Positions 9,471 to 17,563 of a stretch of 64,000 nt of DNA are shown here, piece after piece. The DNA is from Streptomyces sp. AA1529. Lineage in GTDB: Bacteria; Actinomycetota; Actinomycetes; Streptomycetales; Streptomycetaceae. The notes beneath the pieces were generated by a model. The model searched no databases and had not been told where the DNA came from. It saw only the letters and a list, made by a program, of their open reading frames with translations. The stretch lies in the NCBI RefSeq assembly GCF_000280905.1, contig NZ_ALAP01000019.1, positions 62,001 to 126,000 on the forward strand, written 5' to 3'. Each line of letters opens with the position of its first letter. Position 1 is the first letter of the stretch. The translations under genes were made by a program, and so were the position numbers.

Positions 9471-10051
9471 GCCCGCGCCGCCGCGAACACCGCGTAGGCC
9501 TCCGGGTCGGAGTGCTGGTACAGCCGCTGGAAGGCGTCCAGCACGGGCGGCTCGAAGACGCCCAGACGGTTCAGGATCTCGCGGGCGAAGGCGACGGGTT
9601 CGGTCGGCCCGGCCGTGATCAGGTCGCGGTCGGTGACGGCGTCGGCGTCGCGGTAGTGCGCCGCGCCCCGGTAGCCGTTGGCGGCGCGCAGGAACTCGGG
9701 CGCCGCGGCGGTGTGTGCGCGCTCGTCGAGCAGCCCCTCGTCCGCGAGCCCGTACACGGCTCCGCAGATGGCCGCGACGGGCACGCCCTCGTGCAGGAAC
9801 TCCCGTGCGGTGTAGGCGAACGCGGTGAGTGCGCCGCTCGTCCAGGTGTCGGCGCCGGGCAGGATCAGCATGCTGCTGTCGAGGGGGCGCAGGCCGTCCA
9901 GCGTCAGGTCCGGCTCGATGCGCAGTCCGCCCTTGGTGGTGACGGTGGCGCCGGTCGGGCCGACGGTGCGTACGCCGCCGGGGATGTGGGCGACGGCGTG
10001 GCCGTACTCCCAGTCGGCGAGGGTGTCGTACACGGCGAGGTGAACGGTCAT
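9467..10051 (-). CDS. DJ-1/PfpI family protein
   Basis: The protein has 194 residues from ATG 10051; the farther upstream Met at 10114 would overlap the promoter. Family motifs are visible: the 'AVYDTLADWEYGHAVA' start, 'DSSMLILPGADTW', and the nucleophile elbow 'VPVAAICGAVYGLADEGLL' with Cys in AICGA. Downstream comes 'REFLRAANGYRGAAHY'. Members act as glyoxalases, chaperones or putative amidases. This subfamily, with ThiJ-like 'DWE' near the start, often pairs with marR in actinobacteria. The specific activity is unknown. Confidence 0.9.
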   Translation of the reverse strand: MTVHLAVYDTLADWEYGHAVAHIPGGVRTVGPTGATVTTKGGLRIEPDLTLDGLRPLDSSMLILPGADTWTSGALTAFAYTAREFLHEGVPVAAICGAVYGLADEGLLDERAHTAAAPEFLRAANGYRGAAHYRDADAVTDRDLITAGPTEPVAFAREILNRLGVFEPPVLDAFQRLYQHSDPEAYAVFAAARA

Positions 10052-10079
10052 GGCGGCCTCCGCGGGCGCTCGATGTGAT

Positions 10080-10113
10080 GACAGCATCCTGTCGAGATGG
10101 CAGTATTCTGTCA
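10080..10113 (-). promoter_or_regulatory. promoter of DJ-1/marR operon with twin palindromic operators
   Basis: Reading on the minus strand, TTGACA (10108-10113), a 17-bp spacer and CAGGAT form a near-consensus promoter. Two related 14-bp palindromes lie over it: GACAGCATCCTGTC (10080-10093, perfect arms) and GGCAGTATTCTGTC (10099-10112, one arm mismatch). Their starts are 19 bp apart. One covers the -10 side and the other the -35. This is a textbook layout for repression by the MarR protein of the same operon. Confidence 0.75.
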
Positions 10114-10261
10114 ATCTCTCGCGGTCGGTGCCCGCATTCTCCGCGGGCCCCCGGGTGGTCCCGGACGTCCCGAGGTCCTCCGGGTTCCCCGCGTGCCTCC
10201 GGGCACGCGGAGCAGCACGCGCGCGCCCCGGTGGCCGGTACGGCGGCGCGGGAGGCGCGGC

Positions 10262-10714
10262 TCAGGCGGGCAGCGGCCGCTCGTGCACCACGTGCTTCAT
10301 CACCAGCGTGGAGCTCAGCCGCTGGACGCCGGGCAGGGTGGCGAGGTTCTCGTCGTAGAGCCGCTGGAAGGCGGGCAGGTCGGCGGTGATGACGCGGAGC
10401 AGGTAGTCCGGGTCGCCGAAGAGCCGCTGGGCCTGGACGACCTGCGGCAGCTCGGTCAGGGCCTGCTCGAAGGCGGAGATGGTGGTGCGGTCCTCCTGGC
10501 GCATGGTGACGAAGACGAGCGCGTCGAAGGTCAGCCCCACCGCGTCGGTGTCGACCACGGCGCGGTAGCCGCGGATGGCGCCGCTGCGCTCCAGCTCCCG
10601 CAGCCGCCGGTGGCACGGGGAGAGGCTGAGCCCCACCCGTGCGGCCAGCTCGGTGACCGTCAGCCGGCCGTCGTTCTGGAGCTCCGCAAGAATCTGCCGG
10701 TCCATGTCGTCCAT
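10262..10714 (-). CDS. Lrp/AsnC family transcriptional regulator
   Basis: The protein is 150 residues from ATG 10714 (an alternative Met is three codons later). The N-terminal HTH reads 'MDRQILAELQNDGRLTVTELAARVGLSLSPCHRRLRELERSGAI'. It is followed by the RAM ligand-binding domain with 'VVQAQRLFGDPDYLLRVITADLPAFQRLYDENLATLPGV'. It is divergent from a LysE-type exporter, the classic pairing in which an Lrp-like protein senses an amino acid and controls its export. No Shine-Dalgarno sequence is seen. AATAAT ends 7 nt before the ATG on the minus strand, so the transcript may be leaderless. Confidence 0.93.
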   Translation of the reverse strand: MDDMDRQILAELQNDGRLTVTELAARVGLSLSPCHRRLRELERSGAIRGYRAVVDTDAVGLTFDALVFVTMRQEDRTTISAFEQALTELPQVVQAQRLFGDPDYLLRVITADLPAFQRLYDENLATLPGVQRLSSTLVMKHVVHERPLPA

Positions 10715-10827
10715 GAAGAAGATTATTCCACCGGCAGCGCCGCAGCCGATGATTCTGGGGAGCACTTTCGAGGCCGAACTTCCTATTGTTCCTCCCGCAC
10801 TCCCGTCAGAGCGGAAGGAACCGCCCC

Positions 10828-11469
10828 ATGGCTGCCAGCTCCATAGCCGCTTTTTTCGCGCTCTCCTTTCTCCTCGTCCTCGTCCCGGGCGCGGACTGGG
10901 CGTTCACCATCACCTCCGGGCTGCGTGACCGGTCGGTGGTGCCCGCCGTCGGCGGGCTGATGCTGGGGTACGTGGGGCTGACGGCCGTGGTCGTGGCGGG
11001 GGTGGCCGCGCTGGTCGCCCGCACGCCCGGGGTGCTGGCCTCGCTCACCGCGCTCGGCGCCGGATATCTGGTCTGGCTCGGCGCGACGACGTTCGCCGGC
11101 GCGAAGGGGGCGGGGCTGCCGCAGACCGACGCCGGCGACACCGCCGCCGGGGGCGCCGCCGGGGGCGCCCGCTCCCGGGTGCTCAAGGGCGCCGGCGTCA
11201 GCGGACTGAACCCCAAGGCGCTGCTGCTCTACGTCGCGCTGCTGCCCCAGTTCGCCGACCAGCACGGGCAGTGGCCGCTGGCCTTCCAGATCGGGCTCCT
11301 GGGGCTGCTGCACATGTGCACGGCCGGAGCCGTCTACCTCGGCCTGGGTTCGCTGGCGCGCACCGTGCTGCGGGCCCGGCCGACCGCGGCCCGCCTCGTC
11401 ACCAGGCTCTCCGGCGTCGCGATGATCCTGCTGGGCGCCCTGCTGCTGGTGGAGCAGCTTCCCCACTGA
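10828..11469 (+). CDS. LysE family amino acid exporter
   Basis: The protein is 213 residues from ATG 10828 with GGAAGG upstream. LysE/RhtB features are the 'AAFFALSFLLVLVPGADWAFTITSGLRDR' N-terminus (the family's P-G-P-D-like loop), 'GLMLGYVGL', 'LGAGYLVWLGATTF' and 'GLNPKALLLYVALLPQF' in the second half. About six membrane helices are expected. It exports an amino acid or derivative to the outside. It is divergent from the Lrp regulator, with 113 bases between their starts that must hold both promoters. Confidence 0.93.
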   Translation: MAASSIAAFFALSFLLVLVPGADWAFTITSGLRDRSVVPAVGGLMLGYVGLTAVVVAGVAALVARTPGVLASLTALGAGYLVWLGATTFAGAKGAGLPQTDAGDTAAGGAAGGARSRVLKGAGVSGLNPKALLLYVALLPQFADQHGQWPLAFQIGLLGLLHMCTAGAVYLGLGSLARTVLRARPTAARLVTRLSGVAMILLGALLLVEQLPH

Positions 11470-11702
11470 GCGGAGCGGCCTTCCCCCACCGAGGGGAGCG
11501 GCCTTCCCCACCGCGCGGCTCCGGCGCCCCGCTTCGGCCGGCCCGCGCGCGGAAGCCCGCGCGCGGAAGACTTCCGCCCTCCCTGCGCCCGGCCGGGGCG
11601 GGCGACATTACGCTGGCTGTCATCCTTCCGGGGGCCTCCCCGCCCGGAAGCCGTCCGTCCTGGGCCGGACGGGCACCACGCGAGCGAACCGAGGTACCGA
11701 TC

Positions 11703-13139
11703 GTGACGACGCACCACCCCTCATCGGACGCCCCCGCCACCCCGACCGTCCCGGACCCGGCCGCCGGCCGGGCGGTCCGCGAGGCCGACCGGGCCCATGT
11801 GTTCCACTCCTGGTCGGCCCAGGGGCTGATAGACCCTCCGGCGGTCGCGGGCGCCGAGGGCTCCCACTTCTGGGACTACGAGGGGAAGCGGTACCTCGAC
11901 TTCACCAGCGGCCTCGTCTTCACCAACATCGGCTACGCGCACCCCAAGGTCGTGGCCGCGGTCCAGGAGCAGGCGGCGAAGATGTGCACCTTCGCGCCGG
12001 CCTTCGCGATCGAGGCGCGCTCCGAGGCGGCCCGGCTGATCGCCGAGCGGACCCCCGGCGACCTCGACAAGATCTTCTTCACCAACGGCGGTGCCGACGC
12101 CGTCGAGCACGCGATCCGGATGGCCCGGCTGCACACCGGCCGCCCCAAGGTGCTCTCCGCCTACCGCTCGTACCACGGCGGTACCCAGCAGGCGATCAAC
12201 CTCACCGGTGACCCGCGCCGTTGGGCGTCCGACAGCGGCACGGCGGGTGTCGTGCACTTCCACGCGCCGCACCTCTACCGCACCCCGTTCTACGCCGAGA
12301 CCGAGGAGCAGGAGTGCGAGCGCGCGCTGGCACACCTGGAGCGGACCCTCGCGTACGAGGGACCGCAGACCGTCGCCGCCGTCATCCTGGAGACCATCCC
12401 CGGCACCGCCGGGATCATGATGCCGCCGCCCGGCTATCTGGCGGGGGTCCGGGAGATCTGCGACAAGTACGGCGTCGTCCTCGTGCTGGACGAGGTGATG
12501 GCGGGCTTCGGCCGCACCGGCACCTGGTTCGCGGCCGACCTCTACGGCGTCGTACCCGACCTGCTGACCTTCGCCAAGGGCGTCAACTCCGGCTATGTGC
12601 CGCTCGGCGGAGTGGCGATCTCCGGGAAGCTCGCCGAGACGTTCGACCAGCGCCCCTACCCGGGCGGCCTCACCTACTCCGGCCACCCGCTGGCCTGCGG
12701 TGCGGCCGTCGCGACGCTCCGCACCATGGCGGAGGAGGGCATCGTCGAGCACGCCGCGCGGCTCGGTGAGACCGTCATCGGCCCGGCCCTGCGCGAGCTG
12801 GCAGCCCGCCACCCCTCGGTCGGCGAGGTACGCGGCACCGGTGTCTTCTGGGCCCTCGACCTGGTGCGCGACCAGGAGACCCGGGAGCCCCTGGTGCCCT
12901 ACAACGCCTCCGGCGCGGACAACGCGCCGATGGCGGACTTCGCCGCCGCGGCCAAGCGCGGCGGCCTGTGGCCGTTCGTCAACATGAACCGCACCCATGT
13001 CGTCCCGCCGTGCAACATCGCCGAGGCCGACCTCAAGGAGGGGCTGAGCGTGCTGGACGAGGCGCTGACCGCGGCCGACGCGCACACCACGGCGGGCACC
13101 GGCGGTGCTGCGGCGGGCGCGGGGAGCACGGGGGAGTGA
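11703..13139 (+). CDS. class III aminotransferase (PLP-dependent)
   Basis: The protein is 478 residues from GTG 11703 with GAGGT upstream. It aligns with omega-amino-acid/taurine/beta-alanine-pyruvate aminotransferases: 'FWDYEGKRYLDFTSGLVFTNIGYAHPKV', the PLP phosphate site 'FFTNGGADAVEHAIRMAR', the cofactor Asp in 'VLVLDEVMAGFGRTGTWF', and the Schiff-base lysine K292 in 'TFAKGVNSGYVPLGG'. The C-terminal 20 residues are low-complexity Ala/Gly. Its stop overlaps the GTG of the GntR gene, so the regulator probably controls it. The amino donor is uncertain. Confidence 0.93.
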   Translation: MTTHHPSSDAPATPTVPDPAAGRAVREADRAHVFHSWSAQGLIDPPAVAGAEGSHFWDYEGKRYLDFTSGLVFTNIGYAHPKVVAAVQEQAAKMCTFAPAFAIEARSEAARLIAERTPGDLDKIFFTNGGADAVEHAIRMARLHTGRPKVLSAYRSYHGGTQQAINLTGDPRRWASDSGTAGVVHFHAPHLYRTPFYAETEEQECERALAHLERTLAYEGPQTVAAVILETIPGTAGIMMPPPGYLAGVREICDKYGVVLVLDEVMAGFGRTGTWFAADLYGVVPDLLTFAKGVNSGYVPLGGVAISGKLAETFDQRPYPGGLTYSGHPLACGAAVATLRTMAEEGIVEHAARLGETVIGPALRELAARHPSVGEVRGTGVFWALDLVRDQETREPLVPYNASGADNAPMADFAAAAKRGGLWPFVNMNRTHVVPPCNIAEADLKEGLSVLDEALTAADAHTTAGTGGAAAGAGSTGE

Positions 13140-13937
13140 TCAAACGCAGCACCCTGCGCTCGCAGATCGCCACCGCGCTGCGCGACGAGATCCTGGCCGG
13201 CCGGCTCGCCACCGGCCGGGACTTCACCGTCAAGGAGATCGCCGAGCAGTACGGCGTCTCCGCGACGCCCGTGCGGGAGGCGCTGGTCGATCTCGCGGCG
13301 CAGGGGCTGCTGGACGTGGAGCAGCACCGGGGCTTCCGCGTGCACGAGTTCACGCCCGCCGACTACCGGGCCATGTGCGAGGCGCGGGAGCTCGTCGTCG
13401 ACGGGGTCTTCCGGGGCCTCGACGGGCCCGCCGACGCGCCGGACGGAGCGTCGCACGGCGCGGGGCCCGCGCGCGCCGGCGGCCCGGGCGGCCCCGCCGA
13501 CGGCGGGGCCGTCTCCGCCGGCCGGGCGGTCGCCCGCCGCGCCTTCGACGGCCTGGGGGCCCGAGATGGTGCGCTCCGTACGCCGCCGCGCCGACGCGGC
13601 CGAACGCGCCGCCCGCGCCGGGGACCTGGACGTACTGATCGCCTACGACCTGCGGTACTGGCGGGAGTTGAGCGGGCTGCTGGGCAACCCCTACGTCTGC
13701 GACTTCCTCGACCGGCTCCGCGTCCAGTGCTGGGTCTACGCCGTCCCGGTGCTGCGCCGTCACGCCTCGCTGCGCGGCCGGCTGTGGGCGGGGCACAACG
13801 CGCTGCTGGACGCCGTCGAGTCGGGGGACGCGCGGGCGGCCCGCGAAGTGGTCGCCGCCTACAACCGGCACGCGCTGGCGCAGGTGGGCGCGGACGAGGC
13901 GGTACCGCGTCCCGAGCGGGGCCCCGCGGGGGCGTGA
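13136..13937 (+). pseudogene. GntR/FCD family regulator interrupted by a +1 frameshift
   Basis: GTG 13136 overlaps the aminotransferase stop. The first part is a normal GntR winged-helix ('RSQIATALRDEILAGRLATGRDFTVKEIAEQYGVSATPVREALVDLAAQGLL...HRGFRVHEF'). After a Gly/Ala-rich insert, the frame loses similarity at a run of five G (13555-13559). The reading frame one base over then continues as a perfect FCD tail, 'GPEMVRSVRRRADAAERAARAGDLDVLIAYDLRYWRELSGLLGN', to the stop at 13937. Removing one G restores one continuous protein of about 266 residues. Either the gene is broken or the run of G is a sequencing error. Confidence 0.8.
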
Positions 13938-14082
13938 GACCGCCGGGGCGTCGCCGGGGTGCCTGGTGGGGGCGCCGCCGGGGCGCACTCGTCCCGGCCC
14001 GCCTGCGCCGGACGGGGGACGGGCGGCAGCAGACCGCACTACGCTGGGTGCAGGCAGGTCCCTGACGGTATTGGAGCGCCCC

Positions 14083-14742
14083 TTGGCCTGTGACCTCTGG
14101 CTCGTACCCCTCGTCGACGTGCTGTGCCACAGCCCCGACAACCCCTTCTCCGAAGAGATCGCCACCTACGACAGGGTGCTCACCGAGGCCGGTCTGCCCA
14201 CGGTCCCCGTCTTCGGCTACATGCCGGGCCTCTCCGGCGACGTGGCCCCGGTCGCGGGCTTCGACTACGAGGCGCTGCACTACCTGCGCCGCGCCCACCT
14301 GCTGCTGGCCTCCGGTCTGGAGGTGGCGCCGGTGGGGGAGTTGGGCAGCGACTACGAGCAGCTCCTGGAGATGTTCGAGCAGACGGCGCAGCAGTCCCAC
14401 CTGGTGTGGCACTACGACCACGCGGGCGTCTACATCCCGGTGGACTTCCAGGCGCCGCTCTCCGACGACGAGTTGCTGGAGGGGAACGGTCCGCTGGGCT
14501 CCAGTCACGGCCTGCTGCGCGAACTCCAGGCGCTCGGGCCGCACCTGGGGATCGACCCGGGCAATCCGCCGCCCGCGCCCGCCGCGCCGCTGCGCCCCAC
14601 CGATCTGGACGAGCCCGCGGCCTCCGCCGCGATCGGCTACGAGGACGGCACCCCGTTCGGACGGGAGCGGCACGTGTGGCTGAGCCTGCACGCGGCCGTG
14701 ACCCGCAGTCTGGCCCAGGGGTCGATGATCGTCTTCGGTTGA
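14083..14742 (+). CDS. conserved actinobacterial protein of unknown function
   Basis: The protein is 219 residues. I chose the TTG at 14083 because GGAG lies 6 nt upstream and the protein then begins MACDLWLVPLVDVLCHSPDNPF, which I recall as the start of a conserved Streptomyces hypothetical. An in-frame TTG at 14071 overlaps the ribosome binding site. It is acidic, soluble and without a signal peptide. Conserved-looking blocks are 'FDYEALHYLRRAHLLLASGLEVAPVGELGSDYEQLLEMFEQTAQQSHLVWHYDHAGVYIPVDF'. No enzymatic motif was recognised. Confidence 0.75.
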   Translation: MACDLWLVPLVDVLCHSPDNPFSEEIATYDRVLTEAGLPTVPVFGYMPGLSGDVAPVAGFDYEALHYLRRAHLLLASGLEVAPVGELGSDYEQLLEMFEQTAQQSHLVWHYDHAGVYIPVDFQAPLSDDELLEGNGPLGSSHGLLRELQALGPHLGIDPGNPPPAPAAPLRPTDLDEPAASAAIGYEDGTPFGRERHVWLSLHAAVTRSLAQGSMIVFG

Positions 14743-14851
14743 CGGGCCGCCGTCCGCGTCCGCCGTCCGGTCAGCCGCCCGTCGGCCCGGTCGGCGGTCG
14801 GCCCGGTCGGTCCCGTCGGCCCGGTCGCCGGTCTGCCGCCGAGGTCGCCGG

Positions 14852-15544
14852 TCAGCCGCCCGGGGGCCGCTGGCGGGGCATGGTGGCCCAGCCCGCGGTC
14901 CCGTTGGGCGGCGGCATACGGCGGGCCGGCCCGCCCCGCGCGCCGGGCAGCGCGCTCTGCGGGGCCAGCAGGAGCGGGGAGCCCGAGGTGCGGAAGGCGA
15001 CCATCCAGTCGACCGTCTCGGCCCGCACCGTCTCGTTCACGTCGTCCGAGAACCGGCGGAGCACGGCCAGCGAGCGCTCCGCCGCCTCGCCGCCCGTGCC
15101 CTCGGCCGGGCCGAGGACCTCGCGGACGTTCTCGGCCGCCCACTCGTACCGCAGCGCCTCCAGCCGCCGGTGCAGTGCCAGCGCCGCGGCGACGTCCCGC
15201 ATCCAGCCGGCGGTCAGGCCGAGCCAGCGGTCGGCGAGGGCGCAGCCGGCCGCGCCGAGCAGGGCCAGATAACCGAGGTGGCCGGACCTCTCCTGCACCG
15301 GCGCGAACCCGGCCAGCTCGGCGAGCGGCAGCAGCGCCCCCACGCAGGCCCCGGCCACGACGCCGCCGCGCAGCAACCGGGCCCAGCGGCGTTTGCGCAC
15401 GCGGTCCGCCAGATACCACTCGACGAGGCGCATCGCCTCCTGCTCGACCCACTGGTAGAGCTCTTCCAGGCGCTCGGCGGGCTCGTTCCAGTCCCCGGAC
15501 GGGAACCCCCGCCCCAGCAGATCGGGCTGCTTGACCCGCTTCAC
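14852..15544 (-). CDS. SLATT-domain-like membrane protein
   Basis: The protein is 230 residues from GTG 15544, supported by AAGGAG at 5-6 nt. Longer starts lack a ribosome binding site. After a cytosolic N-terminus with a helical 'ERLEELYQWVEQEAMRLVEWYLADRVRKRRWARLLR' come two membrane helices (about residues 63-82 and 94-112). A long cytosolic helical tail follows with 'ALALHRRLEALRYEWAAENVREVL'. This two-TM-plus-helix layout matches SLATT proteins, some of which are pore effectors in nucleotide-signalling defence. No cyclase is adjacent, so a housekeeping role is equally possible. Confidence 0.65.
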   Translation of the reverse strand: MKRVKQPDLLGRGFPSGDWNEPAERLEELYQWVEQEAMRLVEWYLADRVRKRRWARLLRGGVVAGACVGALLPLAELAGFAPVQERSGHLGYLALLGAAGCALADRWLGLTAGWMRDVAAALALHRRLEALRYEWAAENVREVLGPAEGTGGEAAERSLAVLRRFSDDVNETVRAETVDWMVAFRTSGSPLLLAPQSALPGARGGPARRMPPPNGTAGWATMPRQRPPGG

Positions 15545-15738
15545 CCATGCTCCTTCGACGACGCGTCCGGCAGCCCGGCATTCGGTCGGACCGCCCAATT
15601 CATACCGCCGAATGTGGGACCTCACCGACGATCCGCGCGGAATTCCCCCCGGAAGTGGCGGTCTGTCGGGTATGGGAGCGACGCTGTGCCCCCCGTCGTC
15701 ACCCGTAAGGGCCGCACGGGGGCGGCTGCGCGGGCCGC

Positions 15739-15753
15739 TAGGGTGGCGGCGTG
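15739..15753 (+). promoter_or_regulatory. leaderless promoter of purD (-10 TAGGGT, 6 nt, GTG)
   Basis: TAGGGT at 15739-15744 is followed by GGCGGC and then GTG at 15751, where the purD frame opens. No Shine-Dalgarno sequence is present. A -10 box ending 6-7 nt before the start codon is the hallmark of leaderless mRNA. The -35 region is not recognisable. Confidence 0.65.
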
Positions 15754-17028
15754 AGGATTCTGGTCATTGGCGGCGGTGCCCGCGAACACGCAATCTGTCG
15801 CTCGCTCTCCCTCGATCCCGAGGTCGCCGCCGTGCACTGCGCGCCGGGCAACGCCGGGACCGCCGAGGTGGCCACGCCGCACCCGGTGGACGTGCTGGAC
15901 GGTGCCGCGGTCGCCGCGCTGGCCGCCTCCGACGAGGTCCGCGCCGACCTCGTCGTCGTCGGCCCCGAGGCGCCGCTGGTCGCGGGAGTCGCCGACGCGG
16001 TCCGCGCGCGGGGCATCCCCGTCTTCGGCCCGTCCGCCGAGGCCGCCGTGCTGGAGGGCTCCAAGGCGTTCGCCAAGGAGGTCATGGCCGGGGCCGGGGT
16101 TCCCACGGCGCGCAGCTATGTGTGCACCGGGCCGCAGGAGGCCGACGCGGCGCTGGACGCGTTCGGCCCGCCCTACGTGGTCAAGGACGACGGCCTCGCC
16201 GCCGGCAAGGGCGTCGTGGTGACCGACGACATCGCGGAGGCGCGTGCCCACGCGCGCGCCTGCGGCGGCGCCGTCGTCGTCGAGGAGTTCCTGGACGGCC
16301 CGGAGGTCTCCCTCTTCGCGGTGACCGACGGCGAGACCGTGGTGCCGTTGCAGCCCGCGCAGGACTTCAAGCGCGCCTACGACGCCGACGAGGGCCCCAA
16401 CACCGGCGGGATGGGCGCCTACTCGCCGCTGCCGTGGGCGGACCCGAAGCTGGTGGACGAGGTCGTGGCCACGGTTCTGGAGCCGACGGTCAACGAACTG
16501 CGCCGCCGGGGCACGCCCTTCTCCGGGCTGCTCTACGCGGGCCTGGCGCTCACCTCGCGCGGAGTGCGCGTCATCGAGTTCAACGCCCGGTTCGGCGACC
16601 CGGAGACGCAGGCCGTCCTCGCCCGGCTCCGCACGCCGCTGGGCGGGCTGCTGTACGCGGCGGCCACCGGCACGCTCGCCGACTTCCCCGCACTGCGCTG
16701 GAGCGACGGTGCCGCGGTCACCGTCGTGGTCGCGGCGCACGGGTATCCGGCCGAGCCCCGCAAGGGCGATGCCGTCGAGGGGCTGGCCGAGATCGTCCGC
16801 GAGGACGGTCCGGACGCCTACGTGCTGCACGCGGGTACCAGGGCCGACGCGGACGGCACGGTGCGCAGCGCGGGCGGCCGGGTCCTGTCGGTCACCGCGA
16901 CCGGGGCCGATCTGACCGAGGCCCGCGAGCGGGCCTACACGGCCGTCGGTCGCGTCCGGCTGGCGGGAGCGCACCACCGCACGGACATCGCGGAGCGGGC
17001 CGCGGCGGAGGCGGCCGCGACAGACTGA
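15751..17028 (+). CDS. purD: phosphoribosylamine-glycine ligase (GAR synthetase)
   Basis: PurD joins phosphoribosylamine with glycine using ATP, step 2 of de novo purine synthesis. The protein is 425 residues, the usual length. It begins [15 protein letters not shown] and has an ATP-grasp core with '[15 protein letters not shown]', '[19 protein letters not shown]', '[22 protein letters not shown]', and the metal-binding '[15 protein letters not shown]'. All key motifs are intact. It is monocistronic by spacing and starts leaderless. It is not fused to purM or purN. Confidence 0.97.
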   Translation: MRILVIGGGAREHAICRSLSLDPEVAAVHCAPGNAGTAEVATPHPVDVLDGAAVAALAASDEVRADLVVVGPEAPLVAGVADAVRARGIPVFGPSAEAAVLEGSKAFAKEVMAGAGVPTARSYVCTGPQEADAALDAFGPPYVVKDDGLAAGKGVVVTDDIAEARAHARACGGAVVVEEFLDGPEVSLFAVTDGETVVPLQPAQDFKRAYDADEGPNTGGMGAYSPLPWADPKLVDEVVATVLEPTVNELRRRGTPFSGLLYAGLALTSRGVRVIEFNARFGDPETQAVLARLRTPLGGLLYAAATGTLADFPALRWSDGAAVTVVVAAHGYPAEPRKGDAVEGLAEIVREDGPDAYVLHAGTRADADGTVRSAGGRVLSVTATGADLTEARERAYTAVGRVRLAGAHHRTDIAERAAAEAAATD

Positions 17029-17333
17029 GCGGCCGGCGGCCCCGGACGCTCCGAGGCCCGGATGCCCGGGCGAACCCACCGGGGCGTCCCCGGACCTGCC
17101 CGGGCGCCCCGGACTTGACCGGACCCCCGGACCCGGAGGCTCCGGACTTGCCCCGGAGCCCCGGACGCGGACGCCCCGACTCGCCCGGATGACCGGAGCG
17201 GTGGTCGGGCGCGCGGCGTGCGCCGGGGCGCGGCGCTGCATACCGGCATACCTGCGGCTCATATACCTCCCGCCCCCGCCGGGCAAGAGCTCTCCCCAAA
17301 GCCATTCCATCGAGTGAGCGCGTCCGCTTCCTG

Positions 17334-17362
17334 CTGACGCTCGCCGAGGCCCCGACTAGGGT
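17334..17362 (+). promoter_or_regulatory. candidate promoter for the 17.6-kb membrane protein gene
   Basis: CTGACG (17334-17339), 17 bp, then TAGGGT (17357-17362) is a good vegetative promoter. It would give a leader of about 195 nt before GTG 17564. It sits in an otherwise gene-free stretch (17029-17563). The first 150 bases of that stretch are low-complexity CCGGAC-rich sequence, and the remainder shows no other feature. Confidence 0.55.
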
Positions 17363-17563
17363 GCCGCACAACTGCCGTGCAGTCGCCATCAGGGCTGCGC
17401 GGGCGGTGTGCGCGCGTGGTCCGGCCGGCTGCGGGAGCCTCGCCGACCGCCCGGCGAACCGTCCGTCGACTGGCGCAGCGCGTATTGCGGTGTCGGAGCG
17501 CGGTGACACAGTGGGTGGGAGCCGGAGAGCCCGGTTGCGTACCCGAAGGTGCGGGGGTGAGAC

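Noticed and set aside
13555..13568. Programmed +1 frameshift in the GntR gene
   Set aside because: No slippery codon, stop or stimulatory structure is visible at the junction. Gene damage or a sequencing error explains it better.
17029..17333. A gene in the CCGGAC-rich stretch after purD
   Set aside because: The frames there have repetitive composition, no ribosome binding site and no conserved-looking protein.
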